DNA of 64,000 nucleotides from Virgibacillus phasianinus (GTDB taxonomy: Bacteria > Bacillota > Bacilli > Bacillales > Amphibacillaceae): the NCBI RefSeq assembly GCF_002216775.1, contig NZ_CP022315.1, forward strand, positions 620,001 to 684,000. Direction: 5' to 3'. Shown in pieces: positions 1 to 9,967 of the stretch; position 1 is the first letter of the stretch, and every line of letters begins with the position of its first letter. Position numbers and translations under genes: made by a program. Below the pieces are notes generated by a model. It ran no database searches, was not told the DNA's origin, and saw only the letters and a list, made by a program, of their open reading frames with translations.

Positions 1-1395
<1,395 letters not shown>

Positions 1396-1495
1396 AGTTT
1401 GAATAGAATCGACACCAATCAATTCTATCGTTGGTCTTAGCTTTGTTTCGTTGCTTGACATACTTGATTGTTTGTTCAGTTTTCAAGGAGCAAAA
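1396..1495 (-). other. tRNA-Ile to 16S spacer, rRNA leader
   Basis: About 100 bases between tRNA-Ile and 16S. No convincing second promoter is seen; the best -35-like TTGAAA is followed only by a poor -10. A hairpin near the 16S 5' end (arms around 1404-1413 and 1420-1429, G-U tolerant) could be part of the processing stalk. The AT-rich stretch with CTCCTTGAAAACTGAACAAA just upstream resembles Bacillus rRNA leaders. This supports read-through transcription from the tRNA promoter into 16S. Confidence 0.55.
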
Positions 1496-1569
<74 letters not shown>

Positions 1570-1589
1570 AACATAAAAATTTTATTAAA

Positions 1590-1663
1590 TGGAGCGGGTG
1601 AAGGGAATCGAACCCTCATCATCAGCTTGGAAGGCTGAGGTTTTACCACTAAACTACACCCGC
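1590..1663 (-). tRNA. tRNA-Gly(TCC)
   Basis: Acceptor GCGGGTG/CACCCGC, anticodon TCC in loop CTTCCAA, canonical D and T arms. The 3' CCA is encoded. Confidence 0.96.
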
Positions 1664-1687
1664 ATATTAAAATGTTAAATATTCCGA

Positions 1688-1764
1688 TGGTCGGGAAGAC
1701 AGGATTCGAACCTGCGACCCCATGGTCCCAAACCATGTGCTCTACCAAGCTGAGCTACTTCCCG
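1688..1764 (-). tRNA. tRNA-Pro(TGG)
   Basis: Acceptor CGGGAAG/CTTCCCG, anticodon TGG in loop TTTGGGA. The 3' CCA is encoded. Confidence 0.96.
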
Positions 1765-1767
1765 AAA

Positions 1768-1844
1768 TGGCGCGCCCGAGAGGAGTCGAACCCCTAACCT
1801 CTTGATCCGTAGTCAAACGCTCTATCCAATTGAGCTACGGGCGC
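1768..1844 (-). tRNA. tRNA-Arg(ACG)
   Basis: Acceptor GCGCCCG/CGGGCGC, anticodon ACG in loop CTACGGA; the first base is expected to be edited to inosine by TadA. The 3' CCA is encoded. Only three bases separate it from tRNA-Pro. Confidence 0.96.
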
Positions 1845-1909
1845 TTTAAAGCGACATTTACTAATGTACCATGTTTCAAAGTTAAATGCAATAGTTTTTT
1901 TAATCTTAG

Positions 1910-1992
<83 letters not shown>

Positions 1993-2039
1993 ATAACAAA
2001 AACAAAATGCCATGTAATACACAGCAGAAAGCATGTGAA

Positions 2040-2121
2040 TGCGGGTGAAGGGAGTCGAACCCCCACGTCATAAGACACTAGATCCTAAATCTAGCGCGTC
2101 TGCCAGTTCCGCCACACCCGC
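2040..2121 (-). tRNA. tRNA-Leu(TAG)
   Basis: Class II tRNA with a long variable arm. Acceptor GCGGGTG/CACCCGC, anticodon TAG in loop TTTAGGA. CCA is not encoded. Confidence 0.95.
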
Positions 2122-2139
2122 AAAAAAGTAAATTCAGGA

Positions 2140-2212
2140 TGAGCCATGAAGGATTCGAACCTTCGACCCTCTGATTAAAAGTCAGATGCTCTACCAACTG
2201 AGCTAATGGCTC
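2140..2212 (-). tRNA. tRNA-Lys(TTT)
   Basis: Acceptor GAGCCAT/ATGGCTC, anticodon TTT in loop CTTTTAA. CCA is not encoded. Confidence 0.96.
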
Positions 2213-2236
2213 GTCATAATATAATAAGCACATAAA

Positions 2237-2311
2237 TGGCTGGGCTACCAGGATTCGAACCTGGGAATGACAGGATCAAAACCTGCTGCCTTACCGCTTG
2301 GCTATAGCCCA
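2237..2311 (-). tRNA. tRNA-Gln(TTG)
   Basis: Acceptor TGGGCTA/TAGCCCA, anticodon TTG in loop TTTTGAT. The 3' CCA is encoded. Confidence 0.96.
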
Positions 2312-2316
2312 ATAAA

Positions 2317-2393
2317 TGGCGGTCCGGACGGGACTCGAACCCGCGACCTCCTGCGTGACAGGCAGGCATTCTAACCAACTGAACTACCGGACC
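2317..2393 (-). tRNA. tRNA-Asp(GTC)
   Basis: Acceptor GGTCCGG/CCGGACC, anticodon GTC in loop CTGTCAC. The 3' CCA is encoded. Confidence 0.96.
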
Positions 2394-2419
2394 AGTCCAC
2401 AATCATATGTAATTATTGA

Positions 2420-2491
2420 TGACCCGTACGGGATTCGAACCCGTGTTACCGCCGTGAAAGGGCGGTGTCTTAACCACTTGACCAACGGGCC
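2420..2491 (-). tRNA. tRNA-Glu(TTC)
   Basis: Acceptor GGCCCGT/ACGGGTC with one G-U pair, anticodon TTC in loop CTTTCAC. CCA is not encoded (TCA follows the discriminator). Confidence 0.96.
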
Positions 2492-2497
2492 ATTAAA

Positions 2498-2588
2498 TGG
2501 CGGAGAAGGAGGGATTTGAACCCTCGCGCCGCTCACACGACCTACACCCTTAGCAGGGGCGCCTCTTCAGCCACTTGAGTACTTCTCC
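2498..2588 (-). tRNA. tRNA-Ser(GCT)
   Basis: Class II tRNA with a long variable arm. Acceptor GGAGAAG/CTTCTCC, anticodon GCT in loop TGCTAAG. The 3' CCA is encoded. Confidence 0.95.
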
Positions 2589-2591
2589 ATA

Positions 2592-2666
2592 TGGCTCCAC
2601 AGGTAGGATTCGAACCTACGACCGATCGGTTAACAGCCGATAGCTCTACCACTGAGCTACTGTGGA
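2592..2666 (-). tRNA. tRNA-Asn(GTT)
   Basis: Acceptor TCCACAG/CTGTGGA, anticodon GTT in loop TGTTAAC. The 3' CCA is encoded. It is the first gene of the array, 50-60 nt after the promoter start point. Confidence 0.96.
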
Positions 2667-2725
2667 ATAATCAAACAAATGAATCATAGCTTGTCCAGCA
2701 TATGAAAATAATTGCGACGAAAAAT

Positions 2726-2754
2726 ATAATACAATAACTTCATAAAAATGTCAA
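2726..2754 (-). promoter_or_regulatory. sigma-A promoter of the tRNA-16S transcript
   Basis: A perfect -35 TTGACA (2749-2754), a 17-bp spacer and -10 TATTAT (2726-2731) on the minus strand. It lies 60 bp ahead of tRNA-Asn and is the only strong promoter seen for the array and probably for 16S. Confidence 0.85.
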
Positions 2755-2905
2755 TTACTTATGTAAGATTTCACCCCCGTTTTTTTAGGGCTTATTAAAT
2801 TTAACATGGAAGCTACTTTTCGTCAATGCATTTTCGCCAGATTTTTGTCGATCGTTCATTTTCTACCTATAACAAATTTTCACATAAAGCAGCTTTCCCT
2901 AATAA

Positions 2906-3358
2906 CTATTGATCCTTTAACACCCCGCCGCATCGACCGCAACGATATTTATTAATATTAACCCTTCGTTGCCGTTTATAAACATGTGAGCAGCTTTTAC
3001 AGATATAATGATGTTTATTTTCCCGCTTAGATGAAGGAAGCGGGGTGCAGTGTCTCGGTGATCCTGTTTCTTTTAATAGCATCTTAAAGGCCGAATCCCC
3101 ATGTTTGTATCCCTTTCCTTCTATATGAAGATGGTAGTGACATAACTCATGTTTAATGATTCCTATAAACTCAGCCTCGTTCGTTTCCAGCACATATTTT
3201 GGATTCAGTTCTATAATCCTTTTAGACGGAATATATCTCCCACCTGTGGTTCGCAATCTAGAATTAAATCGAACTTGATCTTTAAACGATTTCCCAAAGT
3301 AATTTAGTGAAATCTTTTGTACAAGTGCATATAATTCTTTTTCGTTTAATAGATTCAT
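2906..3358 (-). CDS. SprT-like zinc metalloprotease-fold protein (YdcK-like)
   Basis: A 150-aa protein of the SprT-like family. The zinc-metalloprotease motif HELCHYH is near residue 90, and a C-terminal zinc ribbon has two CxxC pairs (CKSC near residue 118, CGRC near residue 140). SprT/Spartan relatives act on DNA-associated proteins in eukaryotes; the bacterial role is not established. In B. subtilis the homologue ydcK also sits between tex and a tRNA cluster. The start is the fourth in-frame Met of the longest frame, since AGAGG lies 9 nt before it but directly against the first ATG. Confidence 0.85.
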   Translation of the reverse strand: MNLLNEKELYALVQKISLNYFGKSFKDQVRFNSRLRTTGGRYIPSKRIIELNPKYVLETNEAEFIGIIKHELCHYHLHIEGKGYKHGDSAFKMLLKETGSPRHCTPLPSSKRENKHHYICKSCSHVYKRQRRVNINKYRCGRCGGVLKDQ

Positions 3359-3546
3359 ACAAGGCATCCTCTTTTGCTTTTCCAGTTCCTTTATTTTAAC
3401 ATACTTTACGGCAAACCTGTATTCCCAAAAGTCTAAATACTCATTTGGCAGTCACAAATGATAGCCAGGCAAAGAATTGGGAATTTAAATTAACTTCCAG
3501 TAAACTAGTAAATATAGCCATTCACTCCCTTTTATTTAGCCTTAGT

Positions 3547-3561
3547 TTAAAATTATTATAA
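3547..3561 (+). promoter_or_regulatory. Per box 1 (PerR operator) of katA
   Basis: Fifteen bases matching the B. subtilis Per consensus TTATAATnATTATAA at all but one defined position. It sits just upstream of the katA -35. PerR is the Fur-family peroxide sensor that represses katA in Bacillus, so peroxide-inducible control is inferred. Confidence 0.7.
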
Positions 3562-3568
3562 ATAAATA

Positions 3569-3596
3569 TTGATTTTTAATAGATTTATATTATAAT
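3569..3596 (+). promoter_or_regulatory. sigma-A promoter of katA
   Basis: -35 TTGATT (3569-3574), a 16-bp spacer and a perfect -10 TATAAT (3591-3596). It ends 42 bp before the katA start codon, and the -10 is covered by the second Per-like box. Confidence 0.7.
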
Positions 3597-3604
3597 TAAT
3601 ATAG
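3590..3604 (+). promoter_or_regulatory. Per box 2 overlapping the katA -10
   Basis: Matches the Per consensus at 12 of 14 defined positions and covers the -10 hexamer, a position that fits repression. Confidence 0.55.
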
Positions 3605-3638
3605 ATTGTTTAAATCAAAAAGGAGAGGTGTTTCACGA

Positions 3639-5099
3639 ATGAGTAATGAAAAAAACAGATTAACAACCGCATCAGGAGCTCCAGTTGGCGATAATCAAAA
3701 TTCAATTACAGCCGGTTCTAGGGGTCCAGTGTTAATTCAAGATGTACACCTTTTAGAAAAACTTGCACACTTTAACCGGGAACGGGTTCCAGAACGAGTT
3801 GTTCACGCGAAAGGTGCAGGAGCACACGGGTATTTTGAAGTAACTAATGATTTATCCAAATACACAAAGGCTGCCTTCTTAAGCGAAGTTGGTAAGCGCA
3901 CCCCAATGTTTGCCCGTTTTTCAACGGTTGCAGGAGAACTGGGATCGGCTGACACTGTTCGGGATCCACGCGGGTTTGCATTGAAATTTTATACAGAAGA
4001 AGGAAACTATGATCTGGTTGGAAATAACACACCTATTTTCTTCATCCAGGATGCAATTAAGTTCCCTGATTTTATTCATACACAAAAACGTAATCCTAAA
4101 ACAAACTTAAAGGATCCTAATATGGTATGGGATTTCTGGTCGCTATCACCGGAGTCACTGCACCAGGTTACTTATTTACATGGTGACCGCGGTATCCCTG
4201 CAACACTTCGTCATATGAATGGATATGGAAGCCATACATTCAAATGGGTAAATGATCAGGGTGAGCCATCGTGGGTTAAATATCATTTTATTGCTGAACA
4301 AGGTGTTAAAGCATTAGATGAAAGTGTAGCAACAGAAATAGCGGGAGAAAATCCAGATTATCATACAGAGGATTTATATAATGCAATTGATAGCGGAGAC
4401 TTCCCTGCCTGGAAAGTATATGTTCAAATTATGCCTTATGAGGATGCGAAATCTTATAAATGGGATCCATTTGATGTTACTAAAACATGGTCTAAAAAAG
4501 ATTATCCACGTATTGAGTTAGGTCGGATGGTTTTAGATCGTAACCCAGAAAATTACTTTGCCGAGGTAGAACAGGCAGCATTTTCACCTGGAAACTTTGT
4601 ACCTGGCATTGAAGCATCACCTGATAAAATGCTGCAAGGACGCCTGTTTGGTTATTCTGATGCACATCGTTATCGTATTGGGGCGAATCATCAGCAATTA
4701 CCGATTAACCGTCCATTAAATGGTACTAAGAATTATCAGCGCGATGGACAAATGCGCTTAGATGGTAACAGTGGTGGTTCTGTAAACTATGAACCAAACA
4801 GTCTGGAAGGTCCAAAAGAGGATGCTCCATCAAAGGTTAATCCATTTGAGGTTTATGGTGAGGCTGATAGCGTCGTTTATGAAAATGATGATCATTTCAC
4901 ACAAGCCGGTGACCTCTACCGACTAATGGGCCCTGACGAAAAGGACCGTCTTATTCAAGCAGTAGTTAACCATATGAAACCTGTTGAACGAGATGAAATT
5001 AAATTACGCCAAATTGAACATTTCTATAAAGCTGATCCGGAATACGGCGAACGCGTCGCACAGGGATTAGGCCTATCCGTACCCGAAAGTGTACGATAA
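3639..5099 (+). CDS. katA: Heme catalase (small-subunit, clade 3)
   Basis: A 486-aa cytoplasmic heme catalase converting hydrogen peroxide to water and oxygen. The distal His lies in ERVVHAKG (His56), the catalytic Asn in VGNNTPIFF, and the proximal heme-ligand Tyr in [12 protein letters not shown] near residue 340. Length fits the small-subunit type. The start at 3639 follows AGGAGAGG by a good distance; the longer in-frame start upstream has no ribosome binding site. It stands alone between sprT and tex, whose homologues are neighbours in B. subtilis, so it looks inserted. Two Per boxes and a strong terminator make it a self-contained peroxide-response unit. Confidence 0.97.
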   Translation: MSNEKNRLTTASGAPVGDNQNSITAGSRGPVLIQDVHLLEKLAHFNRERVPERVVHAKGAGAHGYFEVTNDLSKYTKAAFLSEVGKRTPMFARFSTVAGELGSADTVRDPRGFALKFYTEEGNYDLVGNNTPIFFIQDAIKFPDFIHTQKRNPKTNLKDPNMVWDFWSLSPESLHQVTYLHGDRGIPATLRHMNGYGSHTFKWVNDQGEPSWVKYHFIAEQGVKALDESVATEIAGENPDYHTEDLYNAIDSGDFPAWKVYVQIMPYEDAKSYKWDPFDVTKTWSKKDYPRIELGRMVLDRNPENYFAEVEQAAFSPGNFVPGIEASPDKMLQGRLFGYSDAHRYRIGANHQQLPINRPLNGTKNYQRDGQMRLDGNSGGSVNYEPNSLEGPKEDAPSKVNPFEVYGEADSVVYENDDHFTQAGDLYRLMGPDEKDRLIQAVVNHMKPVERDEIKLRQIEHFYKADPEYGERVAQGLGLSVPESVR

Positions 5100-5111
5100 A
5101 GAGTTTAATAA

Positions 5112-5141
5112 AAAGGATCGCAAATTTGCGATCCTTTTTTT
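5112..5141 (+). terminator. katA terminator
   Basis: A hairpin of AAAGGATCGCA with its complement and a 4-base loop, followed by seven T. It starts 12 bp after the katA stop. Confidence 0.9.
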
Positions 5142-5305
5142 ATTTACAGATAAGAGGTTTGTTCGGCCTATTATGCTTATTTAACAAGCGGCCATGTTTA
5201 TTTCAAGCTCCCTGACTTCGATTTCACCATTGCTAGCAATAAGCCAATTTTATCTAAACTCATCGCGGATTAAAACTGCCGCAAAGCAAGGCGCTCTGAA
5301 AGCTT

Positions 5306-7468
5306 TTATTTAACCATGGACAAGGCTATTCTTCCTTTATTGGCGTCAAAGTTTTCAACCCAAACTGTAACGACATCGCCAACTGAAGCTATATCCATTG
5401 GATGTTTAACAAATTTATTCGACATTTTTGATATGTGAACTAAACCGTCCTGCTTAACCCCAATATCTACAAAGACACCGAAGTCAACCACATTTCTGAC
5501 TGTCCCCTGCATCTCCATGCCGGGTTGAAGATCCTCCATCTTTAACACATTCTGTTTTAATAATGGTCTTGGCAAATCATCACGCGGATCCCGTTCTGGA
5601 CGAATCAGCGCTTGGATGATGTCCTGTAATGTTAATTCCCCGATTTCGAGCCTTTCCGCAACTTCACGTTTGTTTATACCAGAAAGCTTTTCCTGCAATT
5701 CCTTCGATCCGATGTCTGTTATACCGCTTCCTAACATATCCAGCAGTTTTTCTGTATGCGGATAGCTCTCAGGATGAATAGGCGTTCTGTCCAGTGGATG
5801 TTCTCCATCAAAAATACGTAAAAACCCGATACTTTGTTCATATGTTTTAGCACCCAGTCGTGGTATCTTCTTTAATTGCTTACGATTTAAAAATTTACCA
5901 ACCTCATTACGTTGTTTCACAATATTATTCGCGACTGTTTTACTAAGTCCAGACACGTATTGCAGCAGACTTGGCGATGCAGTATTCACGTTAACACCAA
6001 CCTGGTTCACCGCTGTTTCTACAACAAATGATAACGATTCATTTAATTCTTTTTGGCTGACATCGTGCTGATACTGGCCAACACCTATTGATTTCGGATC
6101 AATTTTTACAAGTTCCGCAAGCGGGTCCTGTACACGTCTGGCAATGGAGGCTGCACTTCTTTCTTCAACCTGCAAATCAGGAAATTCTTCCCGGGCTAAT
6201 GCGGATGCAGAATAAACACTTGCCCCTGCTTCATTTACAATAATGTATGGAACATCCAGTTTATTGTTTTGAATCACATCGGCTATAAACTGTTCCGTTT
6301 CACGTGAAGCCGTTCCGTTACCAATTGCGATTAATTCCACATCAAATTTTTTCAAATATCCAAGTACAATTTTCTCAGATCCGGCGTAATCATTTTTAGG
6401 AGCTGTTGGATACATCACGCTGACCGTGTGGACCCTTCCTGTTTCATCAACAACAGCAAGCTTACATCCTGTCCGAAACGCCGGATCAACTCCTAATACT
6501 GTCTTCCCTTTTAGGGGCGGCTGTAATAACAGGTTTTTCAAGTTTTCGGAAAAGATTTTGATTGCTTGTTGTTCCGCTTTTTCTGTTAGTGAATTACGTA
6601 TCTCCCGTGCGATAGATGGCTGAATTAACCTTTTATAACTATCGTCAACGACCTCCTGCAAAAATGCAACAACATCATTTTGACTTGCAGACTTAATTGT
6701 TTTCTTTCGTAAATATTCCAAAATACGCTCTGTTGGTGGTTCCACCGTAACCTTTAACACCTCATCTTTTTCCCCGCGGTTTAATGCAAGTATTCGGTGC
6801 GATACCAAAGAACGTACTGCCTCATCATAGTCATAGTACATCTCGTAAACACCTTTTTCATCTTTAGAACGATCCTTCACTGAGGATTCAATTAAACCTT
6901 TTTTAAAGGTTTCCTCGCGAATAAAATCACGGTGCTCGGGATCGTCAGATATCCATTCTGCAATTATATTATTGGCTCCAGCTAGGGCATCTTCAATCGT
7001 ATGTATTTCGTTTTCTTCAGACAGATATTTTTCAGCTTCTGCCTCTAGAATAATTTTATCCTGCTCCCAGATTAACGCAGCAAGTGGCTCCAGCCCTTTT
7101 TCTTTAGCGATTGTTGCTTTTGTGCGGCGCTTTTGCTTGTATGGCCGGTATAAGTCCTCTACGCGCTGTAGTTGAGTAGCATTTGCTATTTCCTTTTCAA
7201 GTTCATCCGTTAATTTACCTTGCTCATCAATTAATCGAATTACTTCTTCTTTTCTGCTGGACAGGTTAACAGCGTACTGCCATTTATCTTGAACCGACTT
7301 TATTTGAACCTCATCAAGACCACCAGTCACTTCCTTACGATAACGTGCGATAAATGGCACAGTATTGCCCTCTTCCATCAATGCAATAACCGTGTTTACC
7401 ACGTTAGTCTTCACAGTAGTTTCTTTCGCAACCCACTGAATAATTTCCTGATCAATTTCTACTGACAT
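5306..7468 (-). CDS. tex: Tex family RNA-binding protein
   Basis: A 720-aa Tex protein (YdcI in B. subtilis), a conserved nucleic-acid-binding factor linked to transcription. The N-terminal helical Tex region is followed by a YqgF/RuvX-like RNase H fold around residues 325-450 (VLGVDPAFRTGCKLAVVD), helix-hairpin-helix repeats near 500-560, and a C-terminal S1 domain from about residue 645 (GMEMQGTVRNVVDFGVFVDIG). Length is normal. GGGAGG lies 8 nt before the ATG. It is downstream of the sigB operon in the same direction, separated by a terminator and a repeat element. Confidence 0.95.
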   Translation of the reverse strand: MSVEIDQEIIQWVAKETTVKTNVVNTVIALMEEGNTVPFIARYRKEVTGGLDEVQIKSVQDKWQYAVNLSSRKEEVIRLIDEQGKLTDELEKEIANATQLQRVEDLYRPYKQKRRTKATIAKEKGLEPLAALIWEQDKIILEAEAEKYLSEENEIHTIEDALAGANNIIAEWISDDPEHRDFIREETFKKGLIESSVKDRSKDEKGVYEMYYDYDEAVRSLVSHRILALNRGEKDEVLKVTVEPPTERILEYLRKKTIKSASQNDVVAFLQEVVDDSYKRLIQPSIAREIRNSLTEKAEQQAIKIFSENLKNLLLQPPLKGKTVLGVDPAFRTGCKLAVVDETGRVHTVSVMYPTAPKNDYAGSEKIVLGYLKKFDVELIAIGNGTASRETEQFIADVIQNNKLDVPYIIVNEAGASVYSASALAREEFPDLQVEERSAASIARRVQDPLAELVKIDPKSIGVGQYQHDVSQKELNESLSFVVETAVNQVGVNVNTASPSLLQYVSGLSKTVANNIVKQRNEVGKFLNRKQLKKIPRLGAKTYEQSIGFLRIFDGEHPLDRTPIHPESYPHTEKLLDMLGSGITDIGSKELQEKLSGINKREVAERLEIGELTLQDIIQALIRPERDPRDDLPRPLLKQNVLKMEDLQPGMEMQGTVRNVVDFGVFVDIGVKQDGLVHISKMSNKFVKHPMDIASVGDVVTVWVENFDANKGRIALSMVK

Positions 7469-7515
7469 CCTTACAACCTCCCATAGTTACAAAACAATTT
7501 TACCAAAAAAGAATA

Positions 7516-7664
7516 AGAAAAGCGAAGGCGATTGGGTAGAAACAGACGCATAAGCAAGGGACCGTAGAACGCAGGGGTTTAAGCGTTCGAAGTGTCCATT
7601 GCTTATATCGGCAGTTTCTAGGAGCCGTAGCTGGACAATGAAAAGCGAAGGCGATTGGGTGCAT
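7516..7664. repeat. Repeat family A, full copy 1 (nested hairpin)
   Basis: A non-coding element between rsbX and tex. The terminal motif AAAAGCGAAGGCGATTGG occurs at 7518-7535 and again at 7640-7657, flanking a region that folds into nested stems. These pair TAGAAAC (7537-7543) with GTTTCTA (7614-7620), CATAAGCAA with TTGCTTAT, GGAC with GTCC, and GAACGC with GCGTTC in the centre. A related full copy is at 43749-43888 and a partial one at 17683-17733. Confidence 0.8.
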
Positions 7665-7666
7665 AC

Positions 7667-7693
7667 AAAAAGACCAGCATATTTATGCTGATC
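7667..7693 (-). terminator. Terminator of the sigB operon (after rsbX)
   Basis: The hairpin ATCAGCAT-aaat-ATGCTGGT on the minus strand is followed by TTTTT. It lies directly after the rsbX stop codon. Confidence 0.85.
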
Positions 7694-7699
7694 CTGCCT

Positions 7700-8299
7700 C
7701 TACCCTGTATATCGCATGGCAATTAATGTTGTGTCATCATCTTTTGCCTGGCCGTTTTTAAATTCATACGTTGCGATTGTCTCATTCACATTTTTATTCA
7801 AAAAGTATTTTTGTGCAAGCTCTGCATCTGATACTCCATCCGAGAACATAATAAAGTTCATGACAGAATCCACTTTACCATTTTCAATTTTGAACGGCCG
7901 GTGATATCCTGCGAGATAGCCACCATTCGGTATATTGCGTTTTTTCTTTCCGTCCTGCGATATTGTGATCACACCAATATTACCTATCGATGAAAAGGAA
8001 TAGCGTTTGCTGGTAAAGTCAATTTTTAAAATACCAATCACAACGCCACGTTTTCCGGTAAGGTTTTCGTTGCACCTTTTAATAATCTGTTCAATTGATG
8101 CATGAATGTTATCTTTTATAATGTCAACGACTACCTGTGACGATTCCCTTGCAAATTCTCCACTTCCCAAACCATCTGCCAATGCACATACGAACTCATT
8201 CTCTGTCTCGGTATAAAAGTAGCTGTCACCACAATAATAATTTCCTTTTTTTGCTTTTTGGTAAACACCTACTTCTACCCTTTTTCCAGTTACACTCAA
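7700..8299 (-). CDS. rsbX: RsbX, PP2C phosphatase, feedback regulator of sigma-B
   Basis: A 199-aa single-domain PPM/PP2C phosphatase. The metal-binding motifs GDSYFY, ALADGLGSGE and the late FSDGV and DDTTLIA are present. In B. subtilis RsbX dephosphorylates RsbS and RsbR in the stressosome and so damps the stress signal. It overlaps the end of sigB by 4 bp and is the last gene of the operon, as in Bacillus. Confidence 0.95.
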   Translation of the reverse strand: MSVTGKRVEVGVYQKAKKGNYYCGDSYFYTETENEFVCALADGLGSGEFARESSQVVVDIIKDNIHASIEQIIKRCNENLTGKRGVVIGILKIDFTSKRYSFSSIGNIGVITISQDGKKKRNIPNGGYLAGYHRPFKIENGKVDSVMNFIMFSDGVSDAELAQKYFLNKNVNETIATYEFKNGQAKDDDTTLIAMRYTG

Positions 8300-9084
8300 T
8301 CAAAGACCTCCGAGCTTTCGGAATGAATGGCCTCACGTAATTTAAGAAGTGCCCTCCGTTGTAATCTTGACACATGCATTTGGGAAATTCCAAGCAGTTC
8401 ACCGGTTTCTTTTTGACTTAAGTTATCAAAGTAAGTGCAGCGTAATATTTCCTGTTCTCTTTCAGTCAGGATCGGCAAAATCTTCTCGAGTAACAGTTTC
8501 TGGTCTACATTCTCATAACCATTCTCATCATTACCCACTAAGTCAAGAATTGCTACCGTACTCCCATCAGAATCTGCTTCAACTTTTCGGTCGACGGACA
8601 GGGCTTTATAGCTTTTTCCCATTTCCATCGTCTCTAAAATATCTTCCTCGGATACGTCAAGATGTGCAGCAATTTCACGTACTGTAGGTGACTTTTGATC
8701 TGAAATGGTTAATTCATCAATAGCTTTTTTAATTTTTGGCCCAAGCTCCTTAATTCGTCTTGGAACGTGAACACTCCATGTTTTATCTCGAATAAATCGT
8801 TTGATTTCCCCGATTATCGTTGGTATTGCAAATGATTCAAATGATTTACCATAGCTAGCATCAAACCTTCTAATAGCTGCCAATAATCCAATCATTCCAA
8901 CCTGTGCAAGATCCTCATGTATACTGCTGTTTTTCGAATACTTACGTGCAATAGATTCTACAAGATCTTTATAGGTCAGAACAACCTTTTCTTTGACCTC
9001 ATCATCATCAGGATTCTGTTGTAAATGCTCAATCCATTGGTAAACCTCATCTCTATTGTGTGGACGAGATTTGGTCGCCATCAT
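8296..9084 (-). CDS. sigB: RNA polymerase sigma factor SigB (general stress)
   Basis: A 262-aa sigma-70 family factor of the SigB/SigF group. Region 2 has DLAQVGMIGLLAAIRRFDASYG, split here as DLAQVGMIGLL then AAIRRFD; region 3 follows, and region 4 has the helix-turn-helix LSQKETGELLGISQMHVSRL. It directs the general stress regulon. The start overlaps rsbW by 32 bp, which suggests translational coupling; the ATG pair at 9081-9084 follows GAGGTGG. Confidence 0.97.
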   Translation of the reverse strand: MMATKSRPHNRDEVYQWIEHLQQNPDDDEVKEKVVLTYKDLVESIARKYSKNSSIHEDLAQVGMIGLLAAIRRFDASYGKSFESFAIPTIIGEIKRFIRDKTWSVHVPRRIKELGPKIKKAIDELTISDQKSPTVREIAAHLDVSEEDILETMEMGKSYKALSVDRKVEADSDGSTVAILDLVGNDENGYENVDQKLLLEKILPILTEREQEILRCTYFDNLSQKETGELLGISQMHVSRLQRRALLKLREAIHSESSEVFD

Positions 9085-9529
9085 AATCCACCTCTGTTTC
9101 CTGAAGATACTTAGTCATTAGAACAATAACACCGAAATTATTATTTATTTCTACCTTGTCCATTAACGCATTAATTAAAAAGAGTCCGAACCCTCCTTCA
9201 CGCAGGGTTTCTACAGATTCCGTATGGTTATATGGCCCAATGCCTCCCTTTATTTCCTTCAAATCAAAGCTGCCTCCATGATCGGCCACCATCACCTCCA
9301 AACGGTCTTCGTAAACACCAAAACCAACTGTAACTTCACCATCATCATCTGTTTCATAAGCATGGGTAACCGCATTGGTTATAGCCTCGGAGATAGATAC
9401 CTTTAAGTCTTCGATATCCTCATAGGTAAAGCCCATACGATTGGCAATACCAGAAATACTCAGGCGAACAACACCAACATATTCAGCTTTAGCGGGAACT
9501 TTCATCTCAATAAAGTCAAACTTTTCCAT
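9053..9529 (-). CDS. rsbW: RsbW, anti-sigma-B factor and serine kinase
   Basis: A 158-aa GHKL-type kinase. It has the N-box ISEAITNAVTHAYE, then the glycine-rich ATP lid GGFGLFLI. RsbW binds SigB and phosphorylates RsbV. It shares one base with the rsbV stop and overlaps sigB, giving the usual V-W-sigB coupling. Confidence 0.96.
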   Translation of the reverse strand: MEKFDFIEMKVPAKAEYVGVVRLSISGIANRMGFTYEDIEDLKVSISEAITNAVTHAYETDDDGEVTVGFGVYEDRLEVMVADHGGSFDLKEIKGGIGPYNHTESVETLREGGFGLFLINALMDKVEINNNFGVIVLMTKYLQETEVDYDGDQISSTQ

Positions 9530-9867
9530 TATTTCTGTCCACCTCTAATTCCACTATTAATATCCATGATTTCATCTAATCCAGTGATTTTAAATAAACG
9601 CAAAACACGCTCCTGTAAATTTACTAGAACTAAATGACTGTCAAATTCCTTTGTTGACTTTAACGCACTGATAAAAACACCAAGACCAGTACTGTCCATG
9701 TAACCCACTTCATCCAAATTAACCTCAACCGTGTTCCCGCTAACCTTTGTTAAAGGCAACAATGCTTCCTTTAATTTCGGCGCAGTATATGCATCAATTT
9801 CACCAGAGACATTAAGTTTAGATTTACTGTTTTCCTCTACGACATCAATCTCTAAGTTCATTTCCAT
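9529..9867 (-). CDS. rsbV: RsbV, anti-sigma factor antagonist
   Basis: A 112-aa single STAS-domain protein. The phosphoacceptor region GYMDSTGLGVF contains the Ser phosphorylated by RsbW. In its unphosphorylated form it binds RsbW and frees SigB. It is the first gene after the internal sigma-B promoter, so V-W-sigB-X is autoregulated. Confidence 0.96.
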   Translation of the reverse strand: MEMNLEIDVVEENSKSKLNVSGEIDAYTAPKLKEALLPLTKVSGNTVEVNLDEVGYMDSTGLGVFISALKSTKEFDSHLVLVNLQERVLRLFKITGLDEIMDINSGIRGGQK

Positions 9868-9881
9868 CCTCCTATAATGAA

Positions 9882-9916
9882 AGCACCCCTGAACAGTTTC
9901 TTATTACATGGGTGCT
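9882..9916 (-). other. Hairpin in the rsbV leader
   Basis: Seven-base arms AGCACCC and GGGTGCT are separated by 21 nt. The hairpin lies between the sigma-B start point and the rsbV ribosome binding site. No clear T-run follows, so it is not an obvious terminator. Confidence 0.5.
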
Positions 9917-9941
9917 AATTTACACTATCAATATGATTTTA

Positions 9942-9967
9942 TTACCCTGTTAGATAAATTTATAAAC
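9942..9967 (-). promoter_or_regulatory. Sigma-B-dependent promoter upstream of rsbV
   Basis: -35 GTTTAT (9962-9967), a 14-bp spacer and -10 GGGTAA (9942-9947), against the consensus GTTTAA/GGGWAT. It abuts the rsbU stop. The position equals that of the autoregulatory sigma-B promoter of B. subtilis. Confidence 0.85.
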
